A DNA stretch of 64,000 bases from DASPSM01 sp963800135 (GTDB lineage Bacteria; Planctomycetota; Planctomycetia; Planctomycetales; Planctomycetaceae): positions 310,001 through 374,000 of the forward strand of contig CAWCZR010000016.1 of assembly GCA_963800135.1 (NCBI GenBank), given 5' to 3'. Position 1 is the first letter of the stretch. Each line of letters begins with the position of its first letter. This document shows, one piece after another, positions 9,204 to 19,057 of this stretch. The notes under the pieces are model-generated. The model had not been told where the DNA came from. It did not search any database and saw nothing but the letters and a program-made list of their open reading frames with translations. A program made the translations under genes and the position numbers.

Positions 9204-10173
9204 GAGACGACCCAGCGGCCGAGGCACGGCTCCGGTCGCAGCACCGCGATATCGGCTTTTCAACGTCCCGCCGGTGTCCCGCCGTCGAGAGGTCTCAAAG
9301 CTCGATCAACTTTGCCGTAAACCACTTCGCCCGAATTCTGCGGCCCGCCCCTGCGTGCCGCTGCCGATTTCTCTGCCGCCCCTAATTCTTTATCGGCAAT
9401 CTCCCCAGGGAGGGGAGACGGGTGATCGAGCAAACGGGGGACTGTTTTCGTCAAACAGGCTCGGTAGCCAACCTGCGCGGTCGGTCGACGCTCATGCCAC
9501 TCGCAGCGCTTGACCCGCGTGAGTTTCCGCGTGAATTTACTAGGGCGAGTTTTCTAGCCGTCACCAACCGCAGGATAAGTCGTAACTACTGATCCCCATA
9601 TGTGTTTGCTAGCCTGACCCATCTCAAATTAGACCGCAGATCACGGGGCGCGTCAAGAACAATCCGCTACGTGCGGCACAGGGGGGCAAGTCACCAGGTT
9701 CGGTAGAATCGGCCGTGTCGATGCGTGGTGCGGAATCTCCAATGTCGCGCGACGGGTGTCGCGGCCAGTTCCCCAACACGGGCGACACCGAAGTGGGGCT
9801 GAGGCCGATTGTGCCGACGGAACCGATTCTTCGGCGGCAACCTACACTCGACTGGTCATTTTGCGTCGCAGGGCCGAGGGAGCGACGGTTCGTTCGAGAG
9901 GGCGGTCAGCAGAAGAAGATCGCGGCCGCGGCTAAAGAAAAACAGCCGGGAGAATTCCGGCGGTGGGGCAGGAACCACAAGAATTCAGCGTCCGGCTGCC
10001 ATCCCCATTTTACTGCGGAAGGGGCGGGCTTGCAAACTTCGGGCAAGCCTGGATTAGAATGCGCGGGCTGCATCTGGAACTCCTTAACCAAGATGCGACG
10101 GCAGCTGCCCCGGATGGCAGTGCCGCCTCGACGAAAGCGACGACGAGACAAATCCGACATCAGCCGTGCTCAC
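9204..10173. other. Intergenic region with no supported gene
   Basis: About 970 bases between the divergent ketosynthase start and tRNA-Leu. It must hold the ketosynthase promoter (minus) and the tRNA promoter (plus). Open frames here have Arg/Pro-rich composition without family features, and the longest plus-strand one runs through the tRNA. A C/G-rich hairpin-like stretch lies near 9398-9415. No riboswitch or sRNA fold was recognised. Confidence 0.5.
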
Positions 10174-10255
10174 GCGAGAGTGGCGGAATTGGCAGACGCG
10201 CCAGACTTAGGATCTGGTGCCGCAAGGCGTGGGGGTTCGAGTCCCCCCTCTCGCA
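10174..10255 (+). tRNA. tRNA-Leu (anticodon UAG)
   Basis: An 82-nt cloverleaf. Acceptor stem GCGAGAG pairs with CTCTCGC (10248-10254), discriminator A at 10255. The anticodon stem CCAGA/TCTGG encloses loop CTTAGGA with anticodon TAG at 10208-10210, reading CUN Leu codons. A long variable arm (GTGCCGCAAGGCGT) is typical of class II tRNA-Leu, and the T-loop GGTTCGAGTCC is intact. CCA is not encoded. Confidence 0.97.
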
Positions 10256-10770
10256 TTCCCCCGCAGTTGCCCCTGTGAAGTGGGATTCGCGCGCCATCAG
10301 GCGTTCTCTAGACCCGTCCAGACGTCTTGTCTCGGCCGCGCACAACTCGCAGAGTCCGGGGACGCACTATCTTCACTCGAGACGCACGACTTTTATCCGC
10401 TGTGGACGTGCTTCGCCGCGCGGCTTCCAAACGTGCGTTTTGCAAGTCCCTCTTGCGTTTTTTGGACCGGTCAACTACAAGACCGAAGCCCCGAGGTAGT
10501 TCTTGGCACCGACATGGATGTCAGAGTCAAGACCCATCCGAAGCGCCGACCGGTGGCACGAATTCGGGCCGCCCCGGCAGGCGGAGTAACCGCCCCTCAC
10601 GCGCGAGGAGCCTCAAGGCAACGTGCCGGCATGGATGCCGATAACCGGCCGCTTTCTGCACCGGAGCGCTTTCGTGGCGAACCCGGCAAAGTGGCCCGGA
10701 CCGCGTCGCACGAGCCAGTGCCCGTCGCGATCCGACAAGGATGTAAAGTGCCGGAAAGGAGGCCTCGATC
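10256..10770. other. Intergenic region between tRNA-Leu and the CsrA fusion gene
   Basis: About 515 bases without a supported gene. It presumably carries the promoter and leader of the CsrA-receiver gene, whose Shine-Dalgarno GGAAAGGAGG ends nine bases before the GTG at 10771. Because CsrA homologues often repress their own leader through GGA motifs, the GGA-containing stretch at about 10750-10770 is a candidate autoregulatory site (inference). Confidence 0.45.
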
Positions 10771-11557
10771 GTGTTAGTTCTCACCCGCAGAGAAAACGAG
10801 AAAATCTTATTGCCCGACGTGGGCGTGACCGTCGAATTGATGTCGGTCACAGGTAACCGCGCTCGCTTGGGCATCAGCGCCTCCCGATAACATTCGCATT
10901 CTTCGCGAAGAAGTCGCCGTCAACCAGGCTGTTCTCAAGCAGGCCACGGTTCGCGGTTCGATGTCGCGAGAATTCGTTCATGCCTTTCGCAACCGGCTCA
11001 ACGCGGCCATCCTGGCGGCCGAGACCGTGCGGATGCAAATCGAAGCCGAACGCCTCGACGATACATCGAGCACGCTCGATCGCATCGTGAACGAGCTCCG
11101 AGCGATGGCGTCGATGGTCGAAGGACCGCAGCCAGTCGCCACGCGGCCGCTTGTCGCATCAGGGGTGGGCGAGCACCGGCCCTGGAAAGCGTTGGTGGTC
11201 GAGGACGACGCCAACGAGAGCTTGCTGCTGGCCGGAATTCTGCGGATGACCGGATACGAGGTCGACGTTGCCGGTGACGGCGCGGACGCTCTCGACTATC
11301 TTCATTCGCACGCGCGGCCCGACGTTGTGCTGCTCGACATGAAGCTGCCGAAGCTCGACGGGGCCACCACGCTCGGTCGCATCCGCCGGGATCCTAATCT
11401 CGAGGGGATGAAGGTCTACGCCGTCAGCGCGACACCGCCCAAGCGGTTTGGCGTGAAGACGGGACCCGGCGGCATCGACCGTTGGTTCTGCAAGCCGCTC
11501 GATCCGCGGGAGCTGGTGCGCCAACTCGATAGCGAGCTGAGCGCCCTCGATCGCTGA
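10771..11557 (+). CDS. CsrA-like RNA-binding domain fused to a DHp-like helix pair and a response-regulator receiver domain
   Basis: The GTG start at 10771 follows a strong GGAAAGGAGG. The first 38 codons are a clear CsrA: MLVLTRRENEKILLPD then VELMSVTGNRARLGIS. One extra C in GCGCCTCCCGAT (10878-10885) throws the frame into a stop; removing it gives ISAPDNIRILREEVAVNQ, completing CsrA at about residue 55. The frame then continues without a break: a helical segment HAFRNRLNAAILAAETVR (about 66-115) resembles a histidine-kinase dimerisation helix, and a receiver domain (about 135-255) has ALVVEDD, the phosphoacceptor Asp in VVLLDMKLPKLDG, and a Lys in CKPLDP. The corrected length is 261 residues. 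CsrA binds GGA motifs in mRNA leaders; coupling to a receiver suggests phosphorylation-controlled translation control. The next gene is a hybrid kinase. Confidence 0.75.
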
Positions 11558-11573
11558 CGCCCAGGCGTCAGCG
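11552..11573 (+). terminator. Hairpin overlapping the stop codon of the CsrA-receiver gene
   Basis: A perfect 10-bp inverted repeat, CGCTGACGCC / GGCGTCAGCG, with a 2-nt loop (in RNA the loop would open to 4 nt). It includes the TGA stop at 11555-11557. There is no long T tract, so it may be a weak or Rho-assisted terminator or an mRNA 3' stabiliser. Confidence 0.4.
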
Positions 11574-11691
11574 GTTTGCCGAATTCGGCCGTCGTCATCG
11601 ATGGCTGCGTTGCAGTAAGAAGACGGCGCGGATATAGGATCCGCGCCGGTTCTGAGATCGCACAACTTGCCGGTCCGGCGCCCCCACACCC

Positions 11692-13410
11692 GTGCTGGGC
11701 CCGTTCAGCACGGATCGGCGGCCGCTTCAGCTGGGAAAGACACCCACCGTGCAGCCAAAACAATCGCCGCGCTCGCTGCCCCCTTCCGGTCGAGAGGCCG
11801 CCCCGTCACGCAATCTGGCTTTCGACTTCCAGCGGTCGGAGTTTGACACGGCCGCCCAGCCCTACGAAACATTTCAGACCACAACAGACGAGCCGTTCCC
11901 CCGACATTGGAACATGAACGGCATCAATATCGGCGACAGCCTCCGTCGCGCCATCGAGGTGTGCGAGGCGGCCTTCGAGGACATTGTCGATAAAAGTGCC
12001 GACGGCGTGGTCGTCGTGAACCCCGTCGGCACGATCTGTTTTGCCAACGCGGCTGCCGAATCGATGCTGGGCCGCTCGACGGGCGAACTTCTGGGCGAAC
12101 CGTTCGGAATGCCGGTGGGGGCCGGCGAAACATTCGAGATGAAGCTGCCCTCGACCGATCAGGGCTGCCACTTCGCCGAGATTCGCGTCGTCGCCACTCA
12201 TTGGCAGGGCTCGCCCGCCTTGCTGGCCACCCTCCGCGACGTCACGCAGCGCAATCGGGCCCTCCGCCGTCGCGACGAATTCCTGGCCATGCTGTCGCAC
12301 GAACTGCGGAACCCGCTGGCGGCCATCTCCAGCGCGGCGAGCGTGCTGGCCCGCCCCAACCTCGACGGCGACGGCTTCGCCCGCGCCCGCGGGGTTATCG
12401 AACGGCAGTGCGCCGAAATGACCCGCCTGCTGGCCGACCTGCTCGACGTCTCCCGCGCGACCCGCGCGAAGATTGAGCTGCGGAACAAATGCCTCGACCT
12501 GGTCGACGTGATCATCGAGGCCGTCGACGCGGTGCGTGGCGAAGCCGAGGCCGTCGGGCAGACGGTGTCGCTGGTTGCCAGCGTCGACATGATTCCGGTC
12601 GACGGCGACGCGGTGCGGTTGCACCAGGTGTTTGTGAACCTGCTTTCCAACGCGTCCAAGTTTTCCGGTGCCGGCAGCCCGATCCGGGTGATGGTGGGGA
12701 TCGAGGACGATCAGGCGGTCGTCAAAGTCCGCGACCAGGGAATCGGAATGACGCCCGAGGTGCTGGAGGCCGTGTTCCAGCCCTTCGTCCAACTCGACTC
12801 GTCGCTCGATCGGCCTGGCGAGGGTCTGGGCCTCGGCCTGGCGATTGCGGATTGCCTGATCAAGCTGCACGGCGGCGCCGTCCGGGCCTCGAGCGAAGGT
12901 CTGGGAAAGGGGAGCGAGTTTTGCGTCCGCCTGCCGCTCTCTCGCTCGCGTCCCGAGTCGGCGCCCACGTTAGCCGACGCTGCGACGGAAACGGCGCTCC
13001 ACGTGGTGATCGTGGAGGACAACGCCGACGTGGGCGAGATGCTCAAAACGTTACTGGAATGCGTCGGGCACCAGGTTGAGGTCGCCGCCGACGGCCTGAC
13101 CGGCGCGGAGCTGATCGAACGCACGCACCCGGACGTTGCCCTGGTCGATATCGGCCTGCCCGCGCTCAACGGTTACCAGCTCGCGCAGCGAATTCGCTCC
13201 GACGACGCCCATCGGGACGTCTACCTGGCGGCGCTCACCGGCTACGGACAAGCGGCCGACCAGGAGAAGGCCCTGTCTTCGGGCTTCGATACTCACATCG
13301 CCAAGCCCGTCAGCGTCGAGCACCTGCGCAGACTGCTTGCTTCGCGACAACGAGTCCGCCTCAACGTGGCGGCGGGCGAAGAAGCGCACGCCGAGCTGCC
13401 CGCGCGTTGA
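11692..13410 (+). CDS. PAS-domain hybrid sensor histidine kinase with C-terminal receiver
   Basis: The frame opens at GTG 11692; an ATG at 11914 (MNGINIGDSL) is an alternative and perhaps better start, since residues 1-74 lack domain features. A PAS domain covers about 90-190 (DKSADGVVVVNPVGTICFAN). The HisKA H-box is DEFLAMLSHELRNPLAAISS (His near 206), followed by the N-box HQVFVNLLSNASKF, G1 DQGIGMTPEV, and G2 EGLGLGLAI with a HATPase fold to about 420. The receiver (about 440-560) has VIVEDNAD, Asp in VALVDIGLPALNG and Lys in HIAKPVS. No transmembrane segment is seen, so it is likely a cytoplasmic sensor. It is the natural candidate partner of the CsrA-receiver encoded 134 bp upstream (inference from position). 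Confidence 0.9.
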   Translation: MLGPFSTDRRPLQLGKTPTVQPKQSPRSLPPSGREAAPSRNLAFDFQRSEFDTAAQPYETFQTTTDEPFPRHWNMNGINIGDSLRRAIEVCEAAFEDIVDKSADGVVVVNPVGTICFANAAAESMLGRSTGELLGEPFGMPVGAGETFEMKLPSTDQGCHFAEIRVVATHWQGSPALLATLRDVTQRNRALRRRDEFLAMLSHELRNPLAAISSAASVLARPNLDGDGFARARGVIERQCAEMTRLLADLLDVSRATRAKIELRNKCLDLVDVIIEAVDAVRGEAEAVGQTVSLVASVDMIPVDGDAVRLHQVFVNLLSNASKFSGAGSPIRVMVGIEDDQAVVKVRDQGIGMTPEVLEAVFQPFVQLDSSLDRPGEGLGLGLAIADCLIKLHGGAVRASSEGLGKGSEFCVRLPLSRSRPESAPTLADAATETALHVVIVEDNADVGEMLKTLLECVGHQVEVAADGLTGAELIERTHPDVALVDIGLPALNGYQLAQRIRSDDAHRDVYLAALTGYGQAADQEKALSSGFDTHIAKPVSVEHLRRLLASRQRVRLNVAAGEEAHAELPAR

Positions 13411-13658
13411 CCTGGTGGCTCGGCACCGATTGGCGCGTGGGGCTTCGGCGCCGTTTTGCGGTCGAAATCGGACCCCGACTTCAGCGTCGTAGGCACCGAA
13501 GTGTGGGCCGCGCCCCCACGTTTCCGCGGAACCCCCTGTCGAATTCGTCTTTCCCAATTTGACGGACTCTGCTATGTGTTCCCGGCCGAATCTCCCGTTT
13601 CTGGGCCAACCGCACGGGGTGGGGGAGCGGTATCGAGATCGGTCGGGAAAGGATTCCC

Positions 13659-16379
13659 ATGAAAGGCCTGGCTTGGAAGATTGCGCTCGCGACTGCCGTA
13701 CTGGCGGTCGGGTTCCTGGTCATCCTGCAAGCGCAGCGAGGCATGAACCAGGCCCTGCTGCAGAAGTCAGCTGAGGCCCAAGCCGCCAATCAACCTGCCG
13801 CGGCACCGGCAGGCGATGCCGCCGTCGCCAGTACTGCCGTTGCCAATGAGGCTGCTCCCAAGTCGAATCCGTTCGGCGACGCTGCGTCGGCGAGCGATCC
13901 TTCGTCTGTGCATCATGGTGAGGTCGGCAGCGGAGACCCGAAGAACAACGCTCCGAAGGTTGTGCCGCCGGTGACGGCTCCGGAAGTTGTCGACAAGGAC
14001 TCGGGGAAGTCGCCGGCAAAGCCGACTCGGTCGCACGACGCGAAAGAGTCCACAGCCGCCAACGATCCCTTTGCCGACGGCGGCGATGTGAAGCATAGCG
14101 CTCCAGCGACCGAGACGAAGAGCGCCGCGCCCGCGGGGTCCGAGGTCAAACAGGCGAGTGCGTCAACCGAAGCGCTCGGGAAGAACTCCGAGCCGGCCGA
14201 TAATTCGTCCCCGCAGGCGATGCCGGCCCCCGAGCTACCCGTGCCCAAGCTGCCGGGAGCCGACGGACCCGCGCTCGGCGACTCGAAGCCGGAGGCGAAA
14301 GCCAAAGACGCGAGTGCGCCGCCAAAACAAGCGGAGCCGCCCGCCGGACCGCAGATCGATCTGCCCGCGGGAAAAAAGGACGGCGACGCAAAAGATTCGG
14401 ACCTAAAGGGCGCCGAGGCCAAAGCGAGCGGAGGACCGCAGCTACCCGCCATTCCGTCGCTCGATCTGCCGCCGATCACAAATGTCGCTCCAGCGAACGC
14501 AGCAACGCCTCCGGCACAATCCGACCCCGCCGACAAATCGTCCGTGAAATCGGCGGCGGTCGCAAATCCTCCCTCGTCGCTGGGAGGTCCCAAGCCGTTC
14601 CCCGAGGAGGGGCCCAAGGAAGCGCCGCTGCCAGTTCCCAAGCTGCCGTCATCTACCCCGCTCGAATCCGCGCCGCCTCCGACGAACTCGCCGGCTCCGG
14701 CGTTACCCTCTCCAGCGCCTCCGTCTCCCGCGTTGCCCGCGCCGACAGGCGGCGCGACGAACGGCACGCCGGCGAGCCCGATGGTGCTCGATCTGACACC
14801 GGGCGACGCTCCGTCGGCGAACGCTCCCTCCCGAAATAGTCCTGCAGCGAGCGCTCCGCCGAGCTTGCCCGAAACCAAGTCGGCCGACACCAGTAACTCG
14901 TCGACTCCGACTCAGCGGCCGGCTGCCGACTTGCGTTCGGAGGGGGCAGCGGATTTTCAAGGGGACGGCACGGTGGGCGAATCGGCTGCACTGGGACCGC
15001 AGCGACCCCAGTTGAATATCGAGAAGATCGCGCCGCAGAACGCTCTGCTCGGCCAGCCGCTCATTTATGCGATCGTGGTCCGAAATGTGGGCCAAAGCGC
15101 GGCCCGCGACGTCGTCGTCGAAGATCGCATCCCCAAGGGAACGAAGCTTTCCGGGACGATCCCCCGCGCGGAACTCACGGGGAAAAAGTTGATCTGGCGG
15201 CTCGGCACTCTAGCCGCGGGCGAACAGCGCAAGATCTCCATCCGCGTGATTCCGCAGGAAGCGGGGGAGATCGGCAGCGTGGCCACGGTGAATTTCGTGG
15301 CCGAGGCGGCCGCCGAAACCGTCGTTACCGCGCCGCGATTGGAATTCAAAATCACCGCGCCCTCGGCAGCCCGGCTCGGCGAGTCGGTGCCTTTCCGCTT
15401 CGAGGTGAAAAATGTCGGCACCGGCGAGGCGCGCGGTGTCGTCATTCGCGACGTGATTCCGCAGGGCCTCTCGCATAGCGCGGGCAACGACCTGGAATAC
15501 GAAGTCGGACGCCTGTTGCCTGGTCGCTCGAAGCAATTGACGCTCGACCTGAAGGCGGGCAAGGTCGGCACGGCCGTCAACCGGGCCGTGGTGCTCGCCG
15601 AAGGCGGACTGACCGCCGAGGCGAAGGCCACCATCGAGATCAGCGGCTCCAAGGTCGCGCTCACGCGCGGCGGACCGCAGCGGCGTTACCTGGGACGCCA
15701 GGCCGTGTTTACCAACACGCTCGTCAACGAATCGAGCTTTACGGTCGACGGCGTCGTGCTGGTGGAATCAGTCCCCGCCGGGATGGAGTTTGCCCGCGCG
15801 TCGCATGGCGGCCAGTACAACGACGGTAGCCGCACCATCGCCTGGCGGATCGACCCCATGTCGCCGGGCGAAACGCGACTTGTAAAGTCGTGGCTGGTCG
15901 CGCGCAGCCTGGGGAACCAGACAAGCACGGTTCGCCTCACCGTTCCCAACGGGGAGCCCGTGGAGGTAACTTCGCAGACCGCGGTCGAGGGATTTGCTGC
16001 CGTGGGGCTCGACGTGACCGGCGTCGACGGCCCGGTCGACCTGGGAGAGAAAGTCACCCTGCACGTGAACGCGCGGAACAAGGGGACGGTCCCCGTGACC
16101 AACCTCATGTTGACGGTCGATCTGCCCGAACAGATGGAGGTCGTGTCGGCCCGCGGCCCGGGCAAGCTGCTGCAGGAACCGAGGCGGCTCAAGTTCGGCC
16201 CCATGCCGACGCTCGAGGGACGCACGGCAGCCGCTTGCGAAATCGTGCTGGCCGCGCGCAAGCGAGGCGACAGCCGGGTGCGGCTGAGCATTCAGGCCGA
16301 CCAGATCGACAAGCCGCTGGCCCGCGAGGAATCGATCCTGATTCTCTCAGAATCGCCCGAGCCGACCGCCGCCCGCTGA
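13659..16379 (+). CDS. Secreted/anchored Pro-Ala-rich protein with C-terminal DUF11 repeats
   Basis: A 906-residue protein. Residues 1-25 form an N-terminal signal or anchor helix (KIALATAVLAVGFLVIL). Residues 30-430 are low-complexity Ala/Pro/Ser/Lys-rich (for example PAPALPSPAPPSPALPAP), probably a disordered wall-spanning stalk. From about 450 there are three to four DUF11-type Ig-like repeats: LLGQPLIYAIVVRNVGQSAA, ARLGESVPFRFEVKNVGTGE, RYLGRQAVFTNTLVNESSF and DLGEKVTLHVNARNKGTVP. DUF11 repeats occur in planctomycete surface proteins. A Shine-Dalgarno GGAAAGGA lies 6 bases before ATG 13659. No catalytic motif is seen. Confidence 0.8.
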   Translation: MKGLAWKIALATAVLAVGFLVILQAQRGMNQALLQKSAEAQAANQPAAAPAGDAAVASTAVANEAAPKSNPFGDAASASDPSSVHHGEVGSGDPKNNAPKVVPPVTAPEVVDKDSGKSPAKPTRSHDAKESTAANDPFADGGDVKHSAPATETKSAAPAGSEVKQASASTEALGKNSEPADNSSPQAMPAPELPVPKLPGADGPALGDSKPEAKAKDASAPPKQAEPPAGPQIDLPAGKKDGDAKDSDLKGAEAKASGGPQLPAIPSLDLPPITNVAPANAATPPAQSDPADKSSVKSAAVANPPSSLGGPKPFPEEGPKEAPLPVPKLPSSTPLESAPPPTNSPAPALPSPAPPSPALPAPTGGATNGTPASPMVLDLTPGDAPSANAPSRNSPAASAPPSLPETKSADTSNSSTPTQRPAADLRSEGAADFQGDGTVGESAALGPQRPQLNIEKIAPQNALLGQPLIYAIVVRNVGQSAARDVVVEDRIPKGTKLSGTIPRAELTGKKLIWRLGTLAAGEQRKISIRVIPQEAGEIGSVATVNFVAEAAAETVVTAPRLEFKITAPSAARLGESVPFRFEVKNVGTGEARGVVIRDVIPQGLSHSAGNDLEYEVGRLLPGRSKQLTLDLKAGKVGTAVNRAVVLAEGGLTAEAKATIEISGSKVALTRGGPQRRYLGRQAVFTNTLVNESSFTVDGVVLVESVPAGMEFARASHGGQYNDGSRTIAWRIDPMSPGETRLVKSWLVARSLGNQTSTVRLTVPNGEPVEVTSQTAVEGFAAVGLDVTGVDGPVDLGEKVTLHVNARNKGTVPVTNLMLTVDLPEQMEVVSARGPGKLLQEPRRLKFGPMPTLEGRTAAACEIVLAARKRGDSRVRLSIQADQIDKPLAREESILILSESPEPTAAR

Positions 16380-16391
16380 ATGGTCAGCGGG
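16372..16391. terminator. Short hairpin shared by two convergent genes
   Basis: CCCGCTGA / TCAGCGGG, 8-bp perfect stem with loop ATGG. The stem includes the TGA stop of the plus-strand DUF11 gene (16377-16379) and abuts the minus-strand stop at 16384-16386. No T tract; possible bidirectional terminator. Confidence 0.4.
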
Positions 16392-18915
16392 ACGACACCG
16401 GCACGCCGTCCTTCGTATCCGCGATGATCCGCGCGCCCTGTTCGACGGGCGCCACCGGCCGGTTGAGCAGCCGCTGCGATTCGTGGAGGACGAAACTGAC
16501 GTCCATGAACGGCTCAAAGCTGACGTCGAACCAGCGGGCATAGCCGTCCTTGTCGATCAAGAACATCCCGTGCATGGGGACGTGCTCGAAGTCGTCGTAG
16601 GCGCGGAATGACTGGAACGCCGAGTATTTGTCGTCGGCCAGGACCAGGAACGGATAGGGGCCGTTCTTGTACTTGTCCAGGAATTGCTTCACTTGAGGCT
16701 GAGTATCGGTGCTGACCGCCACGACCGTCAGTCCGTCCTTCTTCAGCTCCTCGGCTTTCTTGACAAGTGCTTCGAGTTGCTTGACGCAGTGCGGGCAATC
16801 CTTGCCCAGGAAGAACACCATCAAAACCGGTTTGCCACGGAACTCGGCGAAGGTGTGCTCGTGTCCCTGGGCGTCTTGAAGTTTCCAATCGGGAGCCAGC
16901 CAAGGTCGCCAAACGAGGGGGCCCAGCGACTTGAGCGGGCGGCGTTGCTTGAGCGATTTGTTGAGGCTTTGCGGCAACCGCCAATCGGTCGGCAAGTCGA
17001 ATTCCTTCGCGATCGGCTGCAAGTGCGCCAGAGGGGGCGAATCGAGATCAGCTGTGCCGGCCAGCTCGCGCAGCTTGTCGAACTCTTTGCGGGCTTCGTC
17101 CTTCTGGCCGATGCGATAGAGGATTTCCACAAGATTGGCCTGCGGCTTCACCTGATACTCGCGGTTGTCGGCGAACTGGCGGGCGCACCACTCCGCCGCG
17201 TCGGAGTCGCCGGCGTCCAGCATCTGACGGGACATGAAGGCGAAATCGACGTTCACCGAATCGTACGGCAGATCGAGCAGCGCTAAGTGCCGCTGAAACA
17301 GCCAGACTCCGCCGCCGATCGCCAAGGGCAGGGTGAGCACGGCCACGACGATCGACCGGCGCTTGATCATCAAGAATGCGGCCAGCTCGAGGACGAACAG
17401 CCCGCCCAAGCACATCACCAGCGCGCGGCGGCTCACGAAAAAGCCGCTAACGATGCGTCGATACGATTCCAGTTCCTTGCGGGAGCGCGCCAGTTCCGCC
17501 ATGGGTCGGATGTACTTCGACTGAACCGCCGCCATCGCCTTGTTGCGCTTCGACGTGTCACCGATTTCGTCGACCGCTGTTTGCGCCGCCGCCTCTTCGG
17601 AGTCGCTGAGCCGGCGGATTTCGGCAAGCTCTTTATCGCCCTCGGCGATCTTGCCGGTCGAGTAGTAGGCCACCCCCAGGTTGAGGTGCACCTTGCCCTG
17701 CTCGCCCGGCAATGACGTTTCCTCGATGTAACCCGACTTGCAGGCGTCGATCAGATCGTCCCAGTACTCGAATTGACGCAGCGTCTGCAACAGCCGCTCG
17801 CGGCCGTAATAGGCGCTCGTGCCGTGCATTTCGACGGTCTTTTTCTGCTCCTTCGGCGAGTCTTCGTCGTCGGCGCTATCATCGTCGTCCGGGGGCTCGA
17901 TCAGGTTGAACTGCGGATGTCGCGGCAGATCGATCATGTGCATCGCGGTCCGCCGCGCGTCCTGCGCCCGGCCCATGTAAAGCAGCGTGCGCACGAGCCA
18001 TTCGTTGTTGTGGGCGTAGAAGATCGACTGGTCGGGGACCACGTGGTCGTGCATCATGCGGGCATGCTCGGTGCGGATACACGCCTCGAGCTGCCAGGCG
18101 GCCTGCGGGTACATGTGCAGAGTGAAGTAAATGTGCGTGGGCATGTGCCACATGTGGCCGATCGACGGGGCCGAATCGCCGCAGTGATCCGCCGAGTCGA
18201 GTGCGCGGCTCTCCATCGACGCGAGATTGCAGATGTGGATCACCGCGTGGTTGATCGGGTGATAGGGATTCACCTTCAGGATGGCGTTGGCCAGTTCGAC
18301 GGCATCGTGCACTTCGGTGTTGCTGGCCTGGCCCGTTTCGATGCGGAACCACATCCGCCAGACTTCGCGGGCCTTTGCCTCCTGGTCGTCCGGGTACTTG
18401 GCCATGATGGCCCGATAGCCGCCCTGGGAGGTCAACGCGTCGATATACATCTGTTCGCGATCGGTCAGGCCGGCCTTGTTCTTGGCCGCCAACTCGGCGA
18501 ACTCGCGGGCGCGGGACGGCCGGTAGTGGTTGGCAATCGAGACGCCCCACCAGGCCATGCCGGCAATCGAGTGATCCAGGGCTTCCGCCGCGCGGAAGGA
18601 GCGCTCGGCCTCGGCGTACCAGAAGCCATGCAGCTGGCCCACGCCCTGCTCGAAGAATTTTTGGGCCTTTTCGACCTTATGGGTGATGGGAAAGTGCACA
18701 TTTCCCGTACCCCCCATCAGATAAGCACTTTGGCGCAGACCCGCGTCGAAAATCTCTCCGTGCCGGGAGTGGCCCGGCAGGATGCGCTCATCCTGCTGCG
18801 GTGCGCTGGGCTCGCCGGGTATCTGCACCCGGACGCTGGGCGTCTGCGCAAAGGCACCGTCCGCCAGCAAGGCGATGAATCCGACGAGGACCAGGCATCG
18901 GGCAACGGCCGGCAT
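16384..18915 (-). CDS. Exported TPR protein with C-terminal thioredoxin-like (AhpC/TSA) domain
   Basis: About 843 residues from ATG 18915, chosen because a signal peptide (MPAVARCLVLVGFIALLADGAFA) begins there; a start at 18957 is also open. A TPR-like region covers about 50-480 (EKAQKFFEQGVGQLHGFWYA, AERSFRAAEALDH). A double hydrophobic segment at about 490-540 (ALVMCLGGLFVLELAAFLMI, IVVAVLTLPLAIGG) suggests membrane insertion. The C-terminal 190 residues are a redoxin: KPVLMVFFLGKDCPHCVKQL gives the CxxC (CPHC), followed by VVAVSTDTQPQVKQFL. It probably acts outside the cytoplasmic membrane as a disulfide or reductase module. It lies 140 bp downstream of the CRTAC1 gene on the same strand, so co-expression is likely. 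Confidence 0.85.
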   Translation of the reverse strand: MPAVARCLVLVGFIALLADGAFAQTPSVRVQIPGEPSAPQQDERILPGHSRHGEIFDAGLRQSAYLMGGTGNVHFPITHKVEKAQKFFEQGVGQLHGFWYAEAERSFRAAEALDHSIAGMAWWGVSIANHYRPSRAREFAELAAKNKAGLTDREQMYIDALTSQGGYRAIMAKYPDDQEAKAREVWRMWFRIETGQASNTEVHDAVELANAILKVNPYHPINHAVIHICNLASMESRALDSADHCGDSAPSIGHMWHMPTHIYFTLHMYPQAAWQLEACIRTEHARMMHDHVVPDQSIFYAHNNEWLVRTLLYMGRAQDARRTAMHMIDLPRHPQFNLIEPPDDDDSADDEDSPKEQKKTVEMHGTSAYYGRERLLQTLRQFEYWDDLIDACKSGYIEETSLPGEQGKVHLNLGVAYYSTGKIAEGDKELAEIRRLSDSEEAAAQTAVDEIGDTSKRNKAMAAVQSKYIRPMAELARSRKELESYRRIVSGFFVSRRALVMCLGGLFVLELAAFLMIKRRSIVVAVLTLPLAIGGGVWLFQRHLALLDLPYDSVNVDFAFMSRQMLDAGDSDAAEWCARQFADNREYQVKPQANLVEILYRIGQKDEARKEFDKLRELAGTADLDSPPLAHLQPIAKEFDLPTDWRLPQSLNKSLKQRRPLKSLGPLVWRPWLAPDWKLQDAQGHEHTFAEFRGKPVLMVFFLGKDCPHCVKQLEALVKKAEELKKDGLTVVAVSTDTQPQVKQFLDKYKNGPYPFLVLADDKYSAFQSFRAYDDFEHVPMHGMFLIDKDGYARWFDVSFEPFMDVSFVLHESQRLLNRPVAPVEQGARIIADTKDGVPVSSR

Positions 18916-19057
18916 GCGAACGCACCTTCCCCCAACATGTACGACAGTCATCGCCAAAGCGCCAAAAGAATCTCGACCCCCGCCGAATCCCCCGGTCCCG
19001 AGGGCCCCCAGGCGAGTCTGGAACTGACCCGACCTGACCGGGTCCTGGCAAAGGCCG

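Noticed and set aside
9715..10278. 187-residue plus-strand open frame
   Set aside because: Runs through the whole tRNA-Leu gene and is Arg/Pro-rich; not a protein gene.
11806..12870. 354-residue minus-strand open frame
   Set aside because: Mirror of the PAS/histidine kinase; composition is GC-skew artefact and no domain is visible.
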